This document shows, in pieces, positions 20,551 to 29,494 of a DNA stretch of 64,000 nucleotides. The position numbers and the translations under genes were made by a program. The DNA lies in NCBI GenBank assembly GCA_963756815.1, contig CAVWPR010000016.1, positions 1-64,000 on the forward strand. Direction: 5' to 3'. The stretch comes from JAENVU01 sp963756815. Its GTDB lineage: Bacteria > Actinomycetota > Acidimicrobiia > IMCC26256 > JAENVU01. Position 1 is the first letter of the stretch; every line of letters begins with the position of its first letter. The notes under the pieces were generated by a model that saw only the letters and a list, made by a program, of their open reading frames with translations, was not told where the DNA came from and did no database searches.

Positions 20551-21960
20551 GGCTGCGCCCACACCGCGCGACGGGCGGCCGACGGGTCATCGGCGACGAT
20601 GCACTCCGGACCGAGCACCTGGACCCGGCCCGACGCGTGCTCCGGCCACCCCGGGTCGCCGGCCGCCGCGAACCGGCACCACGCGTCGGTCATCGTCTCG
20701 ACGAGCGCCGACGCGGCAGCGGGCCGGTCCGATGCGGCGGTCCACGCCGACCACCCGAGCCGGTCGAGGGCGTCGAACGTGAACGGCAGGTCGGCGGCGT
20801 GACAGGACCGCAGCTCCAGCCCGTCGGCACGCGGCGCGACGGGCCAGGTGAACAGGTAGCGCCACGTGGTGCCCCGGTGCGCGTCCGCAACGGCGAGCGC
20901 GGGCAGCAGCATCTCCCGGTCGGTGAAGATCGCGGCCCAGACGTCGATCGGGTCGTCACCCACGATCCCGCGGTACGCGTCCACCACGTCGGCGCCGTCA
21001 CGTCCGAGGTAGCGGTCGACCCGCTTGCGCATCTGCACCTCGACGAGGCTCGGCTCCATGAGGAACAGGCGCATCTCGTCCTCGGTCGTGCCGACGACGA
21101 GGTCCACCGCGGCACCGACGCCGGCGGCGAGCGCGTCGACCGGCCGCTGCGTCAGGAGCTCGCCGTCGACACACGGATGGAACGGCATCCGCGCCATCTC
21201 GGTGAGGAGCGGGAGCAGCGCGCGCCCCTGGGCCTCGATGATCCGCGGCCAGGGCACTGCGCGCGGGTCGTCGCCGTCGAGCGCGTCGAGCACGACCTCG
21301 GTGACGCGCCCGACCTCGTCGCGCGTGCGCGTGTACTCAGTGGCGCCGCTCTGCACGACGGCGCGCCGGAACCGGCCCGAGGTCCGGGGCGCGGCGAGCA
21401 GGTGGAGCACCGATCCGCCGCCGGCCGACTCCCCGGCGATCGTCACGCGGTCCGGGTCGCCGCCGAACGCCGCGATGTGCTCGTGCACCCACCCGAGCGC
21501 GCACTCCTGGTCACGCAGACCGCAGTTCAGCGCGCCGACACCGAGGTAGCCGAGGACGCCGAGCCGGTAGGCGACCGTGACCACCACGAGCGGTCCACGG
21601 GCGGCGAGGCGAGATCCGTCGATCGTCGGGTCCGCGGTCGTGCCGGTGAGGAACCCGCCACCGTGGAACCAGACGAGCACCGGGTGCGGGCCGGGCGCGG
21701 CGGGTGTCCACACGTTGAGGAACAGGCAGTCCTCGTCCATGGCCGCGGGCGTGACGTCGCCCGGCACCGCTTGGGAGGCCGGGAGCTGCGGTGCGGCGGG
21801 AGCGAAGGCGACCGCGTCGACGGCTCCGACCGGCGCGACCGGTTCGGGCGCCTCGAACCGCGCCGCGCGTGCGTACCGGATCCCGAGGATACGCGCGCGT
21901 CCCGCGCTCCTCGCTGGCCCGGCCCGTGATCGTGGCCGCCGACAGCTCGACTGCGGTCAT
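20547..21960 (-). CDS. Type-B carboxylesterase (frame break)
   Basis: About 470 residues. Type-B signatures are DEDCLFLNVWTP, WFHGGGF (oxyanion hole) and the nucleophile elbow TIAGESAGGGS. The acid residue is expected around TTEDEM, and a C-terminal His in SCHAADLPF. There is no signal peptide, so it hydrolyses carboxylic esters in the cytoplasm. The first 22 codons (from ATG 21960) are in another frame; removing one base near 21890 restores RILGIRYARAARFE. It is fourth in the operon with the P450 and beta-lactamase-fold esterase, suggesting ester cleavage during breakdown of a hydrophobic substrate. Confidence 0.84.
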
Positions 21961-21982
21961 GACCGGGCCTCGCGCCGGGCGC

Positions 21983-23140
21983 TCAGCGACCGCGCGCCTG
22001 CGCGCCCCGCACCGCGGCCCCGCCGACCTTCAGGAGCCGCTGATCGCCGACCGGCGTGCCGGCCATGCGGTTGCAGACCATCGCGACCGACAGATCGAGG
22101 TCCGGGTCGGCCCACGCGCCCGAGCCACCCAGTCCGAAGTGGCCGAACCCGTGCGGCCGGACGCCACGCGTCGTCGCCGCCATGTGGTATCCGAGCCGCC
22201 AGCGCATCGGCCACCCGAGCACGATGTCCCGCTGACGCGTGCGCACGGTGCCGGCGCGGGCGATCGTCTCCGGTGCGAGGAACCGCTCGCCGTCGACGGT
22301 GCCGTCGGTGGCGATCGCGGAGTACATCCGGGCGAGCGAGCGGGCGGTGAAGCAGCCGTTGATCGCGGGGATCTCGGCGTCGAGCACGGAGCCCGACGCG
22401 ATGATCTCGGGGAAGTCGCCGGTGAGCATGAAGGCGTCGATCGCGGGCTGGAACCATCCGCGCCGGTCGAGTCGGGCGACGAACCGGTCGGTCCGGGCGG
22501 GATCCGGCCACGCGGTGATCAGTGTCGCCAGCCGCTCCCGTGCCGTGCCCCGCGCTCCGATGGTCATCCCGTCGAGACCGAGTGGATCGACGATCTCGCG
22601 CTGGACGACGCCGTCGACCGACAAGCCGGTCACACGTCGCAGGACCTCGCCGACGAGGTAGCCGAAGGTGAGCGCGTGGTAGCCGTGGCGGGTTCCGGCG
22701 GGATACGCCGCCGGTGCCGCCGCGAGCGCGTCCACCGAACGGTCCCAGTCGAGCAGCATGTCGACGTCGGCGATGACCCCGCGCACGCGGTGCATCCCGG
22801 CCGAGTGGTCGAGCAGGTTGGCGACGCGGACGTCCTCCTTGCCCGCCGCCTTGAACTCCGGCCAGTACTCGCTCACCGGCGCGTCGACGTCGAGCTCGCC
22901 GCGGTCCGCGAGTCGGTGCGCGGCGGTCGCGATCACGCCCTTCGACGTCGACCAGCTCATCGCGGTCGTGTCCTCCTGCCACGGCGCGTCGTCGTTGCGC
23001 GTGCCGGACCAGATGTCGACGACCTTCTCGCCCCGGTGGTACACCGCGACCGCGGCACCGCCTCCCCGCTTGTGGCGGAGCGTGGATCGGAGGGCGACGG
23101 CGACGTCGGCGAAGTCGGGGTGCAGGTGGCCGTGGATCAT
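21983..23140 (-). CDS. Beta-lactamase-fold serine hydrolase (EstB/class C type)
   Basis: An intact 385-residue protein of the Beta-lactamase family PF00144. The SxxK motif is STSK with Ser64 and Lys67, GYHALTFGY supplies the YxN-like Tyr, and HFGLGG is the C-terminal KTG-like element. There is no signal peptide, so esterase activity is far more likely than antibiotic cleavage. Similar genes accompany P450s and amidohydrolases in actinobacterial sterol and xenobiotic loci. The start ATG overlaps the P450 stop (ATGA). Confidence 0.85.
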   Translation of the reverse strand: MIHGHLHPDFADVAVALRSTLRHKRGGGAAVAVYHRGEKVVDIWSGTRNDDAPWQEDTTAMSWSTSKGVIATAAHRLADRGELDVDAPVSEYWPEFKAAGKEDVRVANLLDHSAGMHRVRGVIADVDMLLDWDRSVDALAAAPAAYPAGTRHGYHALTFGYLVGEVLRRVTGLSVDGVVQREIVDPLGLDGMTIGARGTARERLATLITAWPDPARTDRFVARLDRRGWFQPAIDAFMLTGDFPEIIASGSVLDAEIPAINGCFTARSLARMYSAIATDGTVDGERFLAPETIARAGTVRTRQRDIVLGWPMRWRLGYHMAATTRGVRPHGFGHFGLGGSGAWADPDLDLSVAMVCNRMAGTPVGDQRLLKVGGAAVRGAQARGR

Positions 23141-24336
23141 CGGGGCATGCTCGCACGGCGGATCGGGAGCGAGCGCATCCCCCTCACCAGGGTCGACGGC
23201 GCCCACTCGGGATCGCCGGTCACCTCCCAGTGCGGGGTGCGGGCCAGGAGCTCGTCGAGGAAGATCCGGGCCTCCATGCGGGCGAGCGCCGCGCCGAGAC
23301 AGAGGTGCTCCCCGAATCCGAACGCGAGGTGCGGAGGGTCGACCGGACGCGTCACGTCGAACCGGTCCGCCGTCGGTCCGAACGCGGTCTCGTCCCGGTT
23401 CGCCGACGCGTAGAGCATGACGACGAACGCGTCGGCCGGCAGCGGGACCCCGCCGACCTCGGTGGCGCGGGTCGACGTCCGGCCGAAGGCCTGGATCGGC
23501 GTCACCCACCGCAGGCACTCCTCCACCGCCGCGGGGACCCCCGCCGGGTCGGCGGCGAGCGCGGCCCGCTGGTCCGGGTGCTGCCAGAGCGCGAGGAAGG
23601 TGCCCGAGAGGAGGTGACGCGTGGTCTCGTTGCCGGCCACCAGCAGCGAGAGGCAGAACATGCGCGCCTCCGCGTGGGTGAGTGGGCGCCCTCCGAACTC
23701 CGCGTGCATCAGCATCGACGTCAGGTCGTCGCGCGGATGCGCGACACGGTCGCGCAGGTGCTCGTCGAGGAACCGCCAGAGCTCACCCGCGCGCGTCAAC
23801 ACCTCTGGGTCGTCGCTGTCGGGCGCCTCGATCATGGCGTCCGACCAGCGACGGAAATCGTCGCGGTCGGCGTCGCCCACGCCGAGGAGCTCGGCGATCA
23901 CCTGCACCGGGAAGGGAGCGGTGAGCCCGCCGACGGCGTCGAACTCCTCGCCCACCGGCGCGGCGTCGAGCACCGCGACCGCGAGCTCGCGCACGCGCGG
24001 TTCGAAGTGGGCGACGCCGCGAGGCGTGAACTCGCGGTTCACGAGCTTGCGCCACTCGGCGTGCTCGGGCGGGTCGGTGTGCAGCACCGAGCCGGACATG
24101 TCGGCCGGCGCCGACCGGAGGGGGTCGTTCACGAGCACACCCCGACTCGAGCAGAACGTCTGTGGATCCCGCGAGATCGCACGCACCTCCGCATAGCGCG
24201 GCACGAGGAAGACGTCGTCGTCGAGCTGGTGGAGCGGACCGGCCTGCCGGAGCTCGGCCAGACGCGCGAAATAGTCGGCCGTGAGGAAGGCGCCGGGGAC
24301 CCGGGGGTCGAAAGCCGTCGCCGCTGCGGCCGTCAT
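23137..24336 (-). CDS. Cytochrome P450
   Basis: An intact 399-residue soluble bacterial P450. The I-helix oxygen-activation motif AGNETT is at 234-239, the K-helix ExxR at 273-276, and the haem loop FGFGEHLCLG has Cys346 as axial ligand. It would hydroxylate a hydrophobic substrate using ferredoxin electrons; no ferredoxin or reductase gene is nearby. HTDPPEHAEWR is typical of CYP125/CYP142/CYP130-like actinobacterial families, but subfamily assignment needs alignment. It lies between an amidohydrolase (10 bp upstream) and the serine hydrolase (4-bp overlap). Confidence 0.92.
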   Translation of the reverse strand: MTAAAATAFDPRVPGAFLTADYFARLAELRQAGPLHQLDDDVFLVPRYAEVRAISRDPQTFCSSRGVLVNDPLRSAPADMSGSVLHTDPPEHAEWRKLVNREFTPRGVAHFEPRVRELAVAVLDAAPVGEEFDAVGGLTAPFPVQVIAELLGVGDADRDDFRRWSDAMIEAPDSDDPEVLTRAGELWRFLDEHLRDRVAHPRDDLTSMLMHAEFGGRPLTHAEARMFCLSLLVAGNETTRHLLSGTFLALWQHPDQRAALAADPAGVPAAVEECLRWVTPIQAFGRTSTRATEVGGVPLPADAFVVMLYASANRDETAFGPTADRFDVTRPVDPPHLAFGFGEHLCLGAALARMEARIFLDELLARTPHWEVTGDPEWAPSTLVRGMRSLPIRRASMPR

Positions 24337-24346
24337 GCCCTGCCCC

Positions 24347-25555
24347 TCACGCGGCGAGCGCCGCGCCGGCGGTGCCCATGAGGTCGAGGAAGTTGTCGCA
24401 GTAGAACGCCCGCCGGACCGCGTCGGACGCGTCACCGAGCGACGCCTCGAAGCGCTCGTAGGGCTTCCGCCCGCCCTCGACGTGCGGGTAGTCGGACGAG
24501 AAGAGCACCACCTCCGGGCCGGCCTGCGCCACGATCCACCCGACGTCCTCGGTGGGGTACGGCGTGAACCGCACCTGGCGCCGCACGTAGTCGGTGGGCC
24601 GCAGGCTGAGCTGCTGGAGCCGCTCCTCGTGTCGGTGGAACGCCTCGAACGCGGACTCCATCTGGCGCAGCCACGACGGCACCCAGATCGCGCCCTGCTC
24701 GATCACGCCGATGCGCAGGTCCGGGAAGCGCTCGAGCACGCCGTCGAAGATCATCGTCGCCAGCGTCTGCGCGGGCGGCCCGGGGATCCCCATGTAGTCG
24801 ACCGAGCGGAAGTTCTCCTCGCCGCCGTGGAAGTCGGGCGGGATCGGGAGACCGTTCAGGAAGTACGCGGGATCGATGAGGTCGTCGGTGCCCCCCACGT
24901 GGAAGACGATCGGGACGCCCGCCTCCTGCGCCTTCGCCCACACCGGGTCGAGGGACCGGTGGCTCGGCGAGTGACCTTTCGGGCAGCCGGACGCGACGAG
25001 CAGCGCCGCCGCGCCCATCGCGATCGCCTCGTCGGCCATCGCCGAGGCGCGGTCGAAGTCGACGAGGGGCACGTAGAGCGTCGAGAGCAGGCGCGGGTCG
25101 ACCGCGCAGAACTCGGTCATCCCGCGGTTGTGCGCACGCGCGACGCCGTATGCGTAGTCAAGGTCCTCGCGGTGCTCCCAGTCGTGCAACCGACGGTTGT
25201 GGAACGTGTTGAAGACGAGCTGGCTCGAGAAGCCGAGGAGGTCGAGGGCACGCGTGCGGTCCTCCGCGACGAACGAGCCGGTCGCGGCGAAGTTCTTCCG
25301 GCTCATGATGTCGGCGGCCTCGGTGGCGCGGTACTCGTCCGACGCATGCTTGACGGCCAGCCGCTCGAACGCCGCGGTCAGGTCCCGGAGCTGCTCCTCA
25401 GGGTCGCCGGTCTGGCGGAGCTCGTTGCCGCCGCTGAGCTCGAGCGGGCGGATGCGGTCGCGCAGGCCCGGGTCCGCGTGGTCGCGCAGCCACGTCGGCG
25501 TCTCCATGATGTGGGCGTCCGCGTCGTGGACGATCCGGTCACTCACGTAGGGCAT
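24347..25555 (-). CDS. Amidohydrolase family protein (Amidohydro_2)
   Basis: An intact 402-residue TIM-barrel hydrolase that leads the 19.5-25.6 kb catabolic operon. Metal-binding signatures are HDADAHIME (D13, H15), IVFHVGG and, late in the protein, VVLFSSDYPHVEGG with the catalytic Asp. Relatives act as decarboxylases or ring hydrolases on aromatic and steroid intermediates. It follows the SGNH hydrolase gene by about 60 bp. The exact reaction cannot be assigned; association with P450 and esterases supports catabolism. Confidence 0.85.
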   Translation of the reverse strand: MPYVSDRIVHDADAHIMETPTWLRDHADPGLRDRIRPLELSGGNELRQTGDPEEQLRDLTAAFERLAVKHASDEYRATEAADIMSRKNFAATGSFVAEDRTRALDLLGFSSQLVFNTFHNRRLHDWEHREDLDYAYGVARAHNRGMTEFCAVDPRLLSTLYVPLVDFDRASAMADEAIAMGAAALLVASGCPKGHSPSHRSLDPVWAKAQEAGVPIVFHVGGTDDLIDPAYFLNGLPIPPDFHGGEENFRSVDYMGIPGPPAQTLATMIFDGVLERFPDLRIGVIEQGAIWVPSWLRQMESAFEAFHRHEERLQQLSLRPTDYVRRQVRFTPYPTEDVGWIVAQAGPEVVLFSSDYPHVEGGRKPYERFEASLGDASDAVRRAFYCDNFLDLMGTAGAALAA

Positions 25556-25615
25556 GGGAACCTCCCCGGGTCCGCCCGACGGTACCCCGAGCCGGGCTCG
25601 CCGTGGACGGGCGGA

Positions 25616-26758
25616 TCAGCCGGCGAACGGGCCGCCGGGTGCGAAGGCGTGGGCCGCGAACCGCTCGCCCATCCGCACGTACCCGTCGGCGTTCGGGTGC
25701 AGTCCGTCGGGGAGGTCCCCGACGTCGTCGGGACCGAACAGCTCGAGCCCGTCGAGATGGTGGAGGTTCGCGTCGCCACGCTCCCGCCGGCCCGCGACCA
25801 GCTCGCGAATGATCGTGCGGATTCGCTTCAGCGTGAGGTCGGTGGCCCGCAGCTCGGGCGGTGCGCCCTCGATCACCCGGAATCCTCCGCCGGCGTCGGG
25901 AATGGTCGGGCCCGGATGATCCTCGACCATCGGGCACACGATCGGGGAGGCCACGACGAGCGGCGCGTCGGGGTGGCGATCGCGCACGGTGTCGAGGAAC
26001 CCGTGGAGGGCGCTCGGGAAGGTGCGCTCGTTCAGGCTGTTCGCGTTCACCACGTTGATGCCGACCTTCATGCTGATGAGGTCGACCGGCTGCTCGCCGA
26101 TCGTGCGCGCGACGAACTGGTCGAGGTGGCACTGGCCGGCGAACGCGAGCTGGAGGAGCTCGACGTCGCCGAGTCGGGCCGCGACGGCCGGCCACACGTC
26201 GGTGGGTCCGTGGGCCTCGATGCAGTGGCTGATCGAGCTGCCGTAGTGCACCCAGCGCCGCTTGGTGTGCCGCGGCGCCTCGACGCGGGCACCGTCGCCG
26301 AGCCGCAGCGCGCGGAGCTCCGATTGCGCCGCCTGTGACAGCCAGATCTCGACGTCCTTCATCCCGTCGCCGAGCCCGTCGAACCGGAGCGTGCCGACAT
26401 CACCGGCCCGCACCGACACGTCGAACCTCGCGAGGTCGAGCACGAGACGCGGCCCGAAGTCGACGACCCGACGGTCGACGCGCCTGCCGTCGACCACGAG
26501 GTCGTAGGCGATCGTCGGGGCCGGCATCGTCCTCACCTCGAAGCCGGTGGGGACCACGTCCAGCTCGATCCACGGCGCGTCGGTCCGCACCGCCACCCGG
26601 ACGCCCGAGCCGAGGGTGACCATGAACTCCATGAAGAGGTCGGGGATCTGCGGGCGCGTCCACGCCGGGAGCCGGCGCGGTGCGATTCCCGTGTCCGTCC
26701 GATCGAGGTCGAGCGCGTTCAGGATCTCGACCGGCCCACCCGTCAGTGCCACGTCCAT
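25616..26758 (-). CDS. SGNH/GDSL hydrolase with N-terminal beta domain
   Basis: An intact 380-residue two-domain protein. Residues about 1-165 form a beta-sandwich as in SGNH_hydro_N. The SGNH domain follows with YGSSISH (nucleophile Ser), the oxyanion Gly in LAFAGQ, KVGINVVNA (Asn) and DGLHPNADGY (catalytic Asp/His). Such proteins are acyl esterases acting on sugars or lipids. There is no signal peptide. TAGGGT at 26786-26791 on this strand would give a leader of about 20 bases. It is divergent from the methyltransferase. Confidence 0.82.
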   Translation of the reverse strand: MDVALTGGPVEILNALDLDRTDTGIAPRRLPAWTRPQIPDLFMEFMVTLGSGVRVAVRTDAPWIELDVVPTGFEVRTMPAPTIAYDLVVDGRRVDRRVVDFGPRLVLDLARFDVSVRAGDVGTLRFDGLGDGMKDVEIWLSQAAQSELRALRLGDGARVEAPRHTKRRWVHYGSSISHCIEAHGPTDVWPAVAARLGDVELLQLAFAGQCHLDQFVARTIGEQPVDLISMKVGINVVNANSLNERTFPSALHGFLDTVRDRHPDAPLVVASPIVCPMVEDHPGPTIPDAGGGFRVIEGAPPELRATDLTLKRIRTIIRELVAGRRERGDANLHHLDGLELFGPDDVGDLPDGLHPNADGYVRMGERFAAHAFAPGGPFAG

Positions 26759-26831
26759 CCGATGACCCCCGTCCGTCCGGGCGGCACCCTACGGCGCCGT
26801 AACTCTCGCGGCATGACGGCGACCGACCTGG

Positions 26832-26837
26832 GACGAT
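26832..26837 (+). promoter_or_regulatory. -10 element of methyltransferase gene (leaderless)
   Basis: GACGAT on the plus strand, six bases before ATG 26844; A2 and T6 are kept, the first base is G. Confidence 0.4.
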
Positions 26838-26843
26838 GCCGGG

Positions 26844-27642
26844 ATGCCTCCCGACACGTATTCGCACGGCCATCACGAGTCGGTCCTGCGCAGCCATCGG
26901 TGGCGCACCGCCGAGAACTCCGCCGCGTACCTGCTCCCGCACCTCGCACCGGGGCAGTCACTGCTCGACGTCGGCTGCGGGCCGGGGAACATCACGCTCG
27001 ACCTCGCGGCACGCGTCGCGCCGGGACCGGTGCTGGGCATCGACGCGGCCGAGGACGCGGTCGCCGCCGCCAACGAGATCAACACGGCGCCCGACCACGT
27101 GACGTTCGCCGTCGGCGACGTCTATGCGCTCGACGCGCCGGACGCGACCTACGACGTCGTGCACGCGCACCAGGTGCTGCAGCACCTCTCCCATCCCGTC
27201 GACGCGCTGCGCGAGATGCGTCGGGTCACCCGGCCCGGCGGCGTGGTCGCGGTCCGCGACGGCATCTACGCCTCGTTCGCGTGGGCGCCGGACAATCCCC
27301 TCCTCGTGCGGTGGAACGCAGCTGTACCACCAGATCACGGAGCACAACCGCGCCGAGGCCGACGCCGGCCGGTACCTCCTCGGCTGGGCGCAGCAGGCGG
27401 GGTTCACGGACGTCACGTCGTCGAGCTCCACCTGGACCTTCGCCGACCCCGAGTCGCGCGCGTGGTGGGGTGGGCTCTGGGCGGACCGGGTGGTGGCGTC
27501 GTCGTTCGCCGAGCAGGCCGTCGAGTACGGCTACGCCGATCGCGCCGAGCTCGAGACGATCTCGGCGGCGTGGCGCACCTGGGCCGAGCAGCCCGACGGC
27601 TGGTTCGCCGTGCTCCACGCCGAGATCCTCGCCCGCGGCTGA
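26844..27642 (+). CDS. Class I SAM-dependent methyltransferase (frame break)
   Basis: About 265 residues. The Rossmann-fold motif I is LLDVGCGPGN, motif II holds the acidic LGIDAAE, and motif IV/post-I is VGDVYALDAPDATYDVVHAHQ. The sequence resembles UbiE/COQ5-type methyltransferases with unknown acceptor. The frame breaks near 27320; correction yields ...LVRWNAA joined to LYHQITEHNRAEAD. The ATG is chosen from the six-base spacing after GACGAT and because GHHESVLRSHRWRTAENSA starts the conserved region. No metabolic partner is obvious. Confidence 0.8.
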
Positions 27643-27658
27643 ACTCGCCGGCCCGCGG

Positions 27659-28671
27659 TCAGGGCGCGGTCACGGGAAAGCGGATGTACTCGTCGATGAG
27701 CGCGAGACCGAGGTGCTCGTCGCGGGCCACGTCGACGCCGCGGCGCGACGACAGGTCGGCGCGGAGCGTCTCGAGGATGTCGTCGAGCGTGAGGTCGTCG
27801 GCGTGTGACCGCCAGGCGTCGCGCGCCGCGTCGCCGGCGAAGCAGTAGGCCTTCCACGACACCGACAGTCGGAGCTCGGACCAGTCGTAGTCGGCGAGGA
27901 CGTCGCCGTCCGCGCTCCGCAGCACCCACCGGTCGCCCTCGGCGGCCAGCCCACACCCCGGCCGGATCGGCGGGCATCGCCGCCGCGGTCCACCGGTGCG
28001 ACGCGTGCGACCCCGTGGAACACGGAGTCCGTGTCGAGCACGAGCGCGGAGTTGGACCGGATCGGGTGCAGCACCAGCTCGCCGTCCGGACCGTCGGGCC
28101 AGTACGCGAGCGCACCACCGTCGAGATCCGAGAACCACGCGATGCCGGTGGCGATGTGGAGCCTCCACGCGTGGAACAAGCCGGAGTGGTGCATGACCAC
28201 GAGGAGCCACTGCGGGACGGTCTTGCGGCTGACGCCGCGGAACTCGGGGACGTCGGTGTGGACCGCGAGCTCCTGGCCGGGGACCATGAGGTTGGCGTAC
28301 GCGATCTGCGGCTCGATCACCGGTCGGCCGTGGACGGTGCGGGCGGCCGCGGCGAGGCGCTCCGAGTGCAGGAACGGCGCGATCGCGGGGGTGAACAGCT
28401 CGCCGGCGTACGCGTACTCCTCCCGGAAGTAGCTGGTGCGCGCGGCGAGCGTGCCCACGCGCTCCTGCGCCCCTCCGAGCCCGCCCGAGCGCAGGAAGTT
28501 CCTGACGCTGTCGTGCCGTTGCGCGAGACCCGGTCCCTCGGGGATCTCGATCGGCTCGAGCTCGCCGTAGGTCCGGTACCGGCCGAACGTCGTGCACAAC
28601 GTCCGGACGGCCGTCTCGTCGGCAGGGTCGAGCACCGGATCGACGGCGACGATCGGCGCGGGCGACGGCAT
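27659..28671 (-). CDS. Putative Fe(II)/2-oxoglutarate-type oxygenase (frame break)
   Basis: About 336 residues. The central part shows an HxD pair (LAVHTDVPEFRG) and a distal His (DTDSVFHGV) about 85 residues later, with a beta-rich segment between, as in cupin-fold Fe/2OG dioxygenases. I do not recognise the exact family, so the metal site is inference. The frame breaks near 27985, where one base appears missing; the remaining C-terminus (RPGCGLAAEGDRWVL onward) is in the next frame. The second ATG (28671) is preferred over 28695 because TACCAT lies exactly six bases before it. Confidence 0.6.
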
Positions 28672-28677
28672 GGGCCG

Positions 28678-28683
28678 ATGGTA
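28678..28683 (-). promoter_or_regulatory. -10 element of oxygenase-like gene (leaderless)
   Basis: TACCAT on the minus strand, six bases before ATG 28671. Only 35 bp separate this start from the divergent GTG 28707. Confidence 0.6.
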
Positions 28684-28694
28684 CGCGGGTGACA

Positions 28695-28700
28695 TAGGTT
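28695..28700 (+). promoter_or_regulatory. -10 element of PmoA-like gene (leaderless)
   Basis: TAGGTT on the plus strand, six bases before GTG 28707, facing away from the TACCAT promoter. Confidence 0.6.
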
Positions 28701-28706
28701 CCGGGC

Positions 28707-29494
28707 GTGGAACTCCCCTGCGTCTGGGACGCGCCGCGGCCGTACGTGCACCCGCTCACCACGCCGGCGGGCGCAGTGCTGAGCGTGGAGGCACCGGCCG
28801 ACCACCCGTGGCACCACGCGCTCTGGTTCACGATCAAGTTCGTGGACGAGGAGAACTTCTGGGAGGAGTACGGCGAGTTCGGCACGCTGCGCACGAGCCG
28901 CGTCACCGACACCGACGACGGTGTCGACGCCGCCATCGACTGGATCGCGCCGGATGGCACGACCGTCCGCGTGACCGAGACCACGGACGCTGCGCGCGGC
29001 CGCGGTCGACGACGCCACCCACCGCATCGACTGGACCGAGCGACTCTCGGTCCCCCGGCCGACGGTGCTCGACCGCACGCCGTTCACGACGTGGGGCGGC
29101 TACGGCGGCCTGACCCTTCGTGGCGCACCGACGTGGACCGACACGGTGCTGCGCCTCGACGACGGCACCGAGCGCGAACGAGCGCTCGGCGAGCCGTCGC
29201 GGTGGCTCGCGATCGACGGCATCGCGCACGACGGGGTCGCCCGTGCCCGCGCCGGCCGGCGTCGTGATCCTCGACCATCCCGACAACCCGCGCTTCCCGA
29301 CGCCGTGGTACGCGTCCACACGCGCCGACACCTACGGCGAGGGCTGGGCGAACTTCGTGAACGCCGCCTTCCTCTGGGACGAGCCGATGACGATCGGCCC
29401 GGCGCCCCTCGATCTGCGGTACCGCGTCCTGGTGCACGACGGCCCGTGGTCGACCGACCGAATCGAGGGCGAGTACCGACGATGGGTGTCCTGA
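28707..29494 (+). CDS. PmoA/DUF6807-like protein (two frame breaks)
   Basis: About 262 residues. YVHPLTTPAGAVLS, DHPWHHALWF and the C-terminal GVVILDHPDNPRFPTPWY resemble the PmoA/DUF6807 family, a beta-sandwich family found beside sugar oxidoreductases and epimerases. The His-rich HPWHH could bind metal or sugar. One-base breaks near 28995 and 29245 separate three collinear segments. The GTG start follows TAGGTT by six bases. Its last codons overlap the start of the large fusion gene by 13 bp, so the two are probably cotranscribed. Confidence 0.68.

Noticed and set aside
21983..23140. Beta-lactamase fold as an antibiotic-resistance gene
   Set aside because: There is no signal peptide and it is embedded in a catabolic operon; the STSK/YHA pattern fits EstB-like esterases.
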